Under the pieces are notes generated by a model. The model saw only the letters and a program-made list of their open reading frames with translations, made no database searches and was not told the DNA's origin. DNA of 10,294 bases, from NCBI GenBank assembly GCA_035480535.1, contig DATIHQ010000098.1, positions 1 to 10,294 of the forward strand. Reading direction: 5' to 3'. The translations under genes and the position numbers were made by a program. Source of the stretch: DATIHQ01 sp035480535 (lineage in GTDB: Bacteria; Chlamydiota; Chlamydiia; Chlamydiales; SM23-39). This document shows positions 6,540 to 10,294 of the stretch, piece by piece; the stretch's first letter is position 1, and the number at the start of each line of letters is the position of its first letter.

Positions 6540-6561
6540 AGCCCTCTTTTTAATGGAGTGT
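6532..6561. repeat. 30-bp direct repeat, left copy
   Basis: It begins GATAGCATAGCCC and ends AATGGAGTGT, and matches 9400-9429 at 28 of 30 positions in the same orientation. The mismatches are at the 14th and 20th bases. The copy contains, on the minus strand, the stop codon of the repeat protein (6552-6550) and the start codon (6539-6537) and ribosome binding site of the GT4-like gene. The identity ends sharply at 6531; to the right only ATGCT remains shared after a one-base offset. Confidence 0.75.
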
Positions 6562-8673
6562 AATGCTCGCTGCACTGCTGATGAGATCAAAGGAGTTCAC
6601 CGCTTTGATGGAATACGTGTCTGTCTGATTGTAGCGGTTGTGGTCTAGGTAGCTTAATAGGTCTGCTGAAGAAACAAAAGCAATCAACGCGCCGTTGCGG
6701 AAAACCTGATACCCTGTCACACAGAAACCTGGACTGGCCTCCCATTGAATCGAATGGACAAAGTCCGTTTGAGTGAGAAATTTATCTTTCACAGTAGAGC
6801 CAGAAAGAGTCGCCGGAGGGAGCGCCGCAGGCGTCAGGAGAAAATTGACAGTTGTGGTTTGATTCGCGATCACGGTAGCGGAAGAGGTGCTGGTTACGAA
6901 CTTGTTTTTAGCCGCTGTTACTGTATAACTGCCCGGCGCGAGAGTATCGATATCATAACTTCCATTGCTGTCAGTCACGCCAAAACCGACAACGGCAGAT
7001 CCGTTCAACACTACGATCACTGTTCCTGGAGATGGGCCTCCTGTACACCCATCTGTGACGGTTCCAGCAATGGCTCCTGGGAGGGAGTTAAGATTAAAAT
7101 CTGACGTTGTCGTCATTCCTGCCATGACCGTTTTTGTTGCAAAGGCCGCTCGGTACCCCTGCGCAAAAGCAAGGACTGTGTAAGTTCCTGGCGCCAAGCC
7201 AGGAACAGTGTAGCTCCCGTTCACATCGGTCAAAGTGGAATTAACCAGTGTGGTTCCCTGAAGAACAATTACAGTAGCTCCAGGAATGGGAGTAGCCCCA
7301 GAATCCCTCACTGTACCTGAGATCGTTCCTGGATTAGAAGCGAGAGCTAGGTTTACAACTGTTGTCTGTCCGGCTGTGACGACTACGGCTCCTACAACTC
7401 CAAGTTGGTAATTTGGTTTAAACGCAGTTACACTGTAAGTATCGGGGGCAAGATTAGGGATTTCATAATTGCCATCGGAATCTGTTAAGGCCGCCGCAAC
7501 CAAAATCTCTGTAGTATAAATACGGATGGTTGCCCCCACAATGGGATCGCCCGTAGTGGCATCGGTGACTCGGCCGGCAATCGTTCCAGGGTCTGAATCA
7601 AGAGCAAAGTTGACGGTGGTCGTTGTATTTGCAGCGACGGTCGCTCCCTGAAGTTGTGTTTGATAACCGTTCGCAGTTGCGCTGACGGTATAGTTACCTG
7701 GCGCAAATTCAGGAACTTCGTACTGTCCATTTGGATCTGTCAAAAGCGATGTAATGAGCGTGACCCCACTAAAAATATTAATCGTAGCGCCTGAGATAGG
7801 TCTTAGGGTTACAGCATCCCTTACGGTTCCTGCAATTGTGCCTACCGGCTGAGCTAAAACAAAGGCTACCGTCGTCGTCATGCCGCTCGTGACGGCGGCT
7901 CCCACGGCTTCCGTTTGATATCCTTCCGCACTCGCAACCACTACATAGTGGCTCGGAGGCAGATTTGGAATGGTATAATTCCCGCCGCTATCTGTATTGG
8001 CAAAACCAACTAAAATAGATTGATCGAAAACCTCTACGAGGGCTCCTTCTATTGGATTTGCAAGAGAGTCTTTAACGGTCCCAGAAATGGAACCTGGGTT
8101 CACGATCAATGCAAAACTAACTGTCGTGACGAGGCCTAGCTGGACGGTAGCCCCCTGAGATTGCGTCTGAAAGCCAGTAGCTGAAGCGACTACATTATAA
8201 ACACCCGGAGCGAGATCAGGCGCTGAATAGGCTCCGCTGCCGTCAGTCGTCGCAGTCGTAATTAAAGTCTGTCCTTGAAAGATCTCTACGCTTGCCCCCG
8301 AAATGGGTACAGATGTTGCGTTGGTGACAGTTCCAGATATCGTCCCACCGGTTGGCACCAATGCAAAATTAACAATGGTGGTCTCATTATTGGCTAGCCT
8401 AGCCCCTATCGCTTGTGTTCGATACCCAGGCTCGCTGGCGATGAGTGTGTAGTTGCTTGGGTTGAGATTAGAGAATAAATAAGTTCCATTCTCATCTGTT
8501 GTGGTGGAGCCTCTTTGCTGATTCCCTTTGTTTGCAATAACCAAGACTCCTGAAATCGGGTGGCCTGTCACCGAGTCTGTGACAATGCCAGCGAAGTTTC
8601 CGGAGGCATTTACAGATTGAGGTACTAAACAAGCGCAGAAAAAAAAGAACAGATAAGAAAAAACGTGTTTCAT
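6550..8673 (-). CDS. Secreted surface protein with seven carboxypeptidase-regulatory-like repeats and a C-terminal FN3-like domain
   Basis: A 707-residue protein. Residues 1-23 are a signal peptide (Lys2, Phe-rich core, ending VNA). Seven tandem units of 84-86 residues follow, at about 25-109, 110-193, 194-277, 278-362, 363-448, 449-532 and 533-617. Each has the CarboxypepD_reg/CnaB-like plan: G-x-I-x-GTV, a P-I-x-GA strand, TD-x-NG-x-Y, LAPG-x-Y-x-V, a GYQT-like segment, then TTTV-x-F-x-L. These beta-sandwich modules serve as stalks or ligand-binding parts of surface proteins; no peptidase domain is attached. Residues 618-707 resemble a fibronectin type III domain (TGYQVFRNGALIAFV, then YSIKAVNS). 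No C-terminal anchor is seen. Start: ATG 8673 gives the signal peptide; an in-frame TTG at 8694 adds seven residues. The last codons and stop fall inside the 30-bp repeat. Probable operon with the GT4-like gene. Confidence 0.88.
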   Translation of the reverse strand: MKHVFSYLFFFFCACLVPQSVNASGNFAGIVTDSVTGHPISGVLVIANKGNQQRGSTTTDENGTYLFSNLNPSNYTLIASEPGYRTQAIGARLANNETTIVNFALVPTGGTISGTVTNATSVPISGASVEIFQGQTLITTATTDGSGAYSAPDLAPGVYNVVASATGFQTQSQGATVQLGLVTTVSFALIVNPGSISGTVKDSLANPIEGALVEVFDQSILVGFANTDSGGNYTIPNLPPSHYVVVASAEGYQTEAVGAAVTSGMTTTVAFVLAQPVGTIAGTVRDAVTLRPISGATINIFSGVTLITSLLTDPNGQYEVPEFAPGNYTVSATANGYQTQLQGATVAANTTTTVNFALDSDPGTIAGRVTDATTGDPIVGATIRIYTTEILVAAALTDSDGNYEIPNLAPDTYSVTAFKPNYQLGVVGAVVVTAGQTTVVNLALASNPGTISGTVRDSGATPIPGATVIVLQGTTLVNSTLTDVNGSYTVPGLAPGTYTVLAFAQGYRAAFATKTVMAGMTTTSDFNLNSLPGAIAGTVTDGCTGGPSPGTVIVVLNGSAVVGFGVTDSNGSYDIDTLAPGSYTVTAAKNKFVTSTSSATVIANQTTTVNFLLTPAALPPATLSGSTVKDKFLTQTDFVHSIQWEASPGFCVTGYQVFRNGALIAFVSSADLLSYLDHNRYNQTDTYSIKAVNSFDLISSAASITLH

Positions 8674-8694
8674 GCCCAATATTTTGCGCGCCAA

Positions 8695-8708
8695 GCTAAA
8701 TTTTTAGC
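8695..8708. promoter_or_regulatory. Palindrome GCTAAA-TT-TTTAGC in the divergent gap
   Basis: A perfect 6-bp inverted repeat with a two-base spacer. It lies 22 bp ahead of the repeat-protein start and 62 bp ahead of the barrel-protein start, in the 97-bp region from which both genes are transcribed outward. The placement suits a shared regulator site, but AT-rich dyads of this size also occur by chance. Confidence 0.25.
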
Positions 8709-8723
8709 AATCGGCAAATTCTA

Positions 8724-8752
8724 TTTACAACATGTTTCCGGCATGACAGAAT
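8724..8752 (+). promoter_or_regulatory. Candidate sigma-70-type promoter for the barrel gene
   Basis: TTTACA (8724-8729) is five of six to the -35 consensus. After 17 bp comes CAGAAT (8747-8752), four of six to the -10 consensus. A start near 8759 would leave a leader of only about 12 bases containing GAGAAAG (8761-8767) ahead of ATG 8771. The spacing is ideal but the -10 is weak. Confidence 0.3.
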
Positions 8753-8770
8753 TTTGAATAGAGAAAGACA

Positions 8771-9355
8771 ATGAAAGAAATTTCCCTTTTCCTCATTTTG
8801 GCGGTGGGGGCCTATGCGAATCAAGTTTTCCTAGAAGGAAAGGCCGCTTATTTTTGGCCACAAGACCATCGATTCAGAGAAATCTACGGGGCCGGCGGGC
8901 TTTACGGCCTTGAGATGACCATCCAGGGTAAAGGCAACATCTATGTTTGGCTTAGCGCTGATTACTTTACGAAAAATGGGAGCTCAGTTGGGGGAAACTA
9001 TGGCACGAAGATCGACATGGTTCCTCTTGCGATCGGCCTCAAATGCAATTTCCTCTCCATTCGCAAGGGAGAGTTCTTTCTGGGCCTTGGCGCCACCGGC
9101 ACTTATGTTCATATACATGATTTCTCCCCCTACGTGATCCAGAAAACTTCTAAATGGGGGGCTGGGGGAATCGCTAAACTCAATCTTCTTCTCCGCCTTC
9201 CTCGCTCCTGTTATATCGACCTATTCACCAACTATTTCTACAACCAGATGGAGTTCGACAACACTGAACATGGAAAAGTGCCGCGCCGCGATGTGAATTT
9301 CGGTGGGTTCATTTTTGGCGCTGCCCTCTGCTTTCCCTTCGGCAAGAATATTTAA
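8771..9355 (+). CDS. Outer-membrane beta-barrel protein
   Basis: A 194-residue protein. Residues 1-16 form a short signal peptide ending AYA before NQVF. The mature part (about 178 residues) shows alternating hydrophobic and polar strands with aromatic girdle residues and Gly-rich turns, for example NIYVWLSADYFTKNG, MVPLAIGLKCNFLS, GEFFLGLGATGTYVHI and GGFIFGAALCFPFG. It matches the plan of small eight-stranded barrels (OmpW/OmpA-like or opacity-type). The usual C-terminal aromatic is replaced by FPFGKNI, so Phe lies five residues from the end. Role could be a pore, adhesin or structural protein; no catalytic motif is seen. The gene is divergent from the repeat-containing surface protein over 97 bp, which suggests joint control and possibly surface partnership. 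The ribosome binding site is weak (GAGAAAG). Confidence 0.75.
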   Translation: MKEISLFLILAVGAYANQVFLEGKAAYFWPQDHRFREIYGAGGLYGLEMTIQGKGNIYVWLSADYFTKNGSSVGGNYGTKIDMVPLAIGLKCNFLSIRKGEFFLGLGATGTYVHIHDFSPYVIQKTSKWGAGGIAKLNLLLRLPRSCYIDLFTNYFYNQMEFDNTEHGKVPRRDVNFGGFIFGAALCFPFGKNI

Positions 9356-9399
9356 GGAAATGACCGCAGGTTTTCTCTTCCCTAAAACCAGTCGTTCCC

Positions 9400-9429
9400 G
9401 ATAGCATAGCCCCCTTTTAAATGGAGTGT
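9400..9429. repeat. 30-bp direct repeat, right copy
   Basis: This copy begins GATAGCATAGCCC, ends AATGGAGTGT, and carries the GGAG ribosome binding site (9423-9426) of the acetyltransferase gene starting at 9432. It is in direct orientation to 6532-6561 with two mismatches, 2,838 bp away. The two copies bracket the repeat-protein and barrel genes. The bases to its left (9356-9399, after the barrel gene) hold only a weak six-base dyad, GGTTTT at 9369-9374 with AAAACC at 9384-9389, and no convincing terminator. Confidence 0.75.
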
Positions 9430-9431
9430 TT

Positions 9432-9998
9432 ATGCTTTCCTATGTTCTGAGCTTTTTGTTGCTGGTCGCTTCGGTATTTGGCAACGTCCGTATTGTCCCT
9501 GTGAAATCGGTTGAGGACATTGACTTAGTGCAGGGGAAGGATGTTTTAGTGAGAAGTTTCATGAGGGGATATGAAGATGTGCCCCTTGTGGATCTCAGTC
9601 CTGAGTTTAAATCGATCGGCGATGTGAGGCGCTTTTACGAAAATTATTTCGATAGCGAACTGGAACACTACAAGCATGGAAAACTGATTTGGGTGCAGGC
9701 ATTCGAAGGGGAGAAGCTTTTGGGCTGGGCCACGTTCGAGCTAGAAACAGAAGGGGCAGCCTATATGAATCTCCTCGCAGTCGATCCAGACGAATGGAAT
9801 AGGGGCGTAGGGAAACAGTTGACGTTTTGCATTCAAGATCTATATCCAAATGTCCATGAGATCCGCCTATTGATCCGCAAGATCAATGAAGGGGGGCGAA
9901 AATTTTATGAGAGAATTGGATTTTCCGATTTTGAATATAGCCGGGAGAATTTTGTCGACGTTTCTCTTTTAACAGGCTTGAAATGGGTTGAGAATTAG
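9432..9998 (+). CDS. GNAT-family N-acetyltransferase with N-terminal signal sequence
   Basis: A 188-residue protein. Residues 1-17 are strongly hydrophobic (MLSYVLSFLLLVASVFG) and resemble a signal peptide, though without a basic residue. The GNAT core follows: strand 4 and motif A in YMNLLAVDPDEW then NRGVGKQL (111-130), where the R-G-x-G-K turn binds the acetyl-CoA pyrophosphate, and motif B in INEGGRKFYERIGF (151-164). GNAT enzymes move an acetyl group from acetyl-CoA to an amine; the acceptor is unknown. An exported GNAT is odd, because acetyl-CoA is cytosolic. Start: ATG 9432 has GGAG at 9423-9426 within the 30-bp repeat; the in-frame GTG at 9426 would overlap that site. The stop overlaps the convergent prfC stop by 4 bp (9995-9998), so no terminator separates them. 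Confidence 0.85.
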   Translation: MLSYVLSFLLLVASVFGNVRIVPVKSVEDIDLVQGKDVLVRSFMRGYEDVPLVDLSPEFKSIGDVRRFYENYFDSELEHYKHGKLIWVQAFEGEKLLGWATFELETEGAAYMNLLAVDPDEWNRGVGKQLTFCIQDLYPNVHEIRLLIRKINEGGRKFYERIGFSDFEYSRENFVDVSLLTGLKWVEN

Positions 9999-10294
9999 GC
10001 GAGCACATCGACGAATTGGTGTTTGGGATTTTGTTTCATGCAGTATTGCTTTTCCCATTGATTTGTGAAGAGGACCATCGGGTGCCGCTTTCTGTCTTGC
10101 ACGAGAAGGCAGGTGGTCGTTTTTTCAAAGGTTTTCATGTCGCCGAGAATCCAGGCGCTGCATTGATAGGGAAGGGGAGTGAGAATGGTTTCTACCCCAT
10201 ATTCGTCTTTCAGCCGGTATTGCATCACTTCAAACTGCAGCTTGCCGACGGCGGCGAAGATCAGATCGCCCTCCCGTTCATAGGAATGGAGAAG
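9995..10294 (-). CDS. prfC: Peptide chain release factor 3 (C-terminal part only)
   Basis: The last 99 residues of RF3, a GTPase of the translation apparatus that removes RF1 or RF2 from the ribosome after peptide release; the full protein is about 530 residues, so the GTPase domain lies beyond the right edge. The visible segment starts LLHSYEREGDLIFAAVGKLQ and continues FEVMQYRLKDEYGVE, the strongly conserved RF3 domain III signature (family form AVGxLQFEVVxxRLxxEY). It then has the CSAWILGDMKTFE and PMVLFTNQWEKQYCMKQNP regions that match the C-terminal end of the family. The reading frame continues open to base 10294. The TAA stop is at 9997-9995. It is the best-conserved housekeeping gene in the window and marks a return to core genome. 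Confidence 0.93.
   Translation of the reverse strand, partial: LLHSYEREGDLIFAAVGKLQFEVMQYRLKDEYGVETILTPLPYQCSAWILGDMKTFEKTTTCLLVQDRKRHPMVLFTNQWEKQYCMKQNPKHQFVDVLA

Noticed and set aside
6745..7183. Plus-strand frames opposite the repeat-rich surface protein
   Set aside because: They arise from the repetitive codons of the minus-strand gene and carry no domain signal.
6550..8673. Seven regular units considered as a CRISPR-like or satellite array
   Set aside because: The periodicity is about 252-258 bp, in frame, and conserved mainly at protein level, as expected for tandem protein domains.
9369..9389. GGTTTT/AAAACC hairpin after the barrel gene as a terminator
   Set aside because: The stem is only six pairs with a nine-base loop and no following T-run.

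Overview
The window reads as a piece of a Gram-negative chromosome with about 42-46% GC by eye. It has a peptide chain release factor 3 gene, an outer-membrane barrel protein and several Sec-type signal peptides. The two glycosyltransferases look to me like families common in environmental Chlamydiota (Simkania/Parachlamydia/Waddlia-like). This is recall of family flavour, not a database match, so the phylum is a moderate-confidence inference.

Left part (1-2431), accessory in character. The tail of an HNH-nuclease-like protein ending in a membrane helix (1-212) is followed by a 99-residue SemiSWEET-type sugar transporter (339-638). Next is an unrecognised 265-residue protein with an R-H-x4-H motif suggestive of HEPN RNase domains (736-1533). 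A type II toxin-antitoxin pair follows: a DUF4258-like toxin (1627-1929) and an MqsA/HigA-like helix-turn-helix antitoxin (1937-2431), with a palindromic operator candidate upstream.

Middle (2444-4336). An alpha/beta hydrolase (2444-3256), a four-helix membrane protein (3292-3741) and an unrecognised small helical protein (3805-4209) all lie on the plus strand. After them is a 127-bp gap with three copies of a 12-13 bp element, two of them forming a perfect inverted repeat, and the last abutting the ribosome binding site of the next gene.

Right part (4337-10294), envelope or secretion in character. A GT2 glycosyltransferase with TPR-like repeats (plus) converges on a GT4-like glycosyltransferase (minus). 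The GT4 gene lies 10 bp downstream of a 707-residue secreted protein with seven carboxypeptidase-regulatory-like beta-sandwich repeats (minus). Divergent from that gene is an outer-membrane beta-barrel protein (plus). A GNAT acetyltransferase (plus) follows and converges, with a 4-bp stop-codon overlap, on the C-terminus of prfC (minus, running off the window).

Two points stand out. First, the GT2, the GT4-like enzyme and the GNAT, all normally cytosolic fold classes, each begin with a signal-peptide-like segment. This suggests a set of exported modifying enzymes beside a repeat-rich surface protein and a barrel. Second, a 30-bp direct repeat (28/30 identical) sits exactly at the GT4 start and just before the GNAT start. 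It brackets the repeat-protein and barrel pair as if these two genes were inserted into what was once a tight divergent GT4/GNAT junction. No tRNA, rRNA, CRISPR array or convincing intrinsic terminator was seen.
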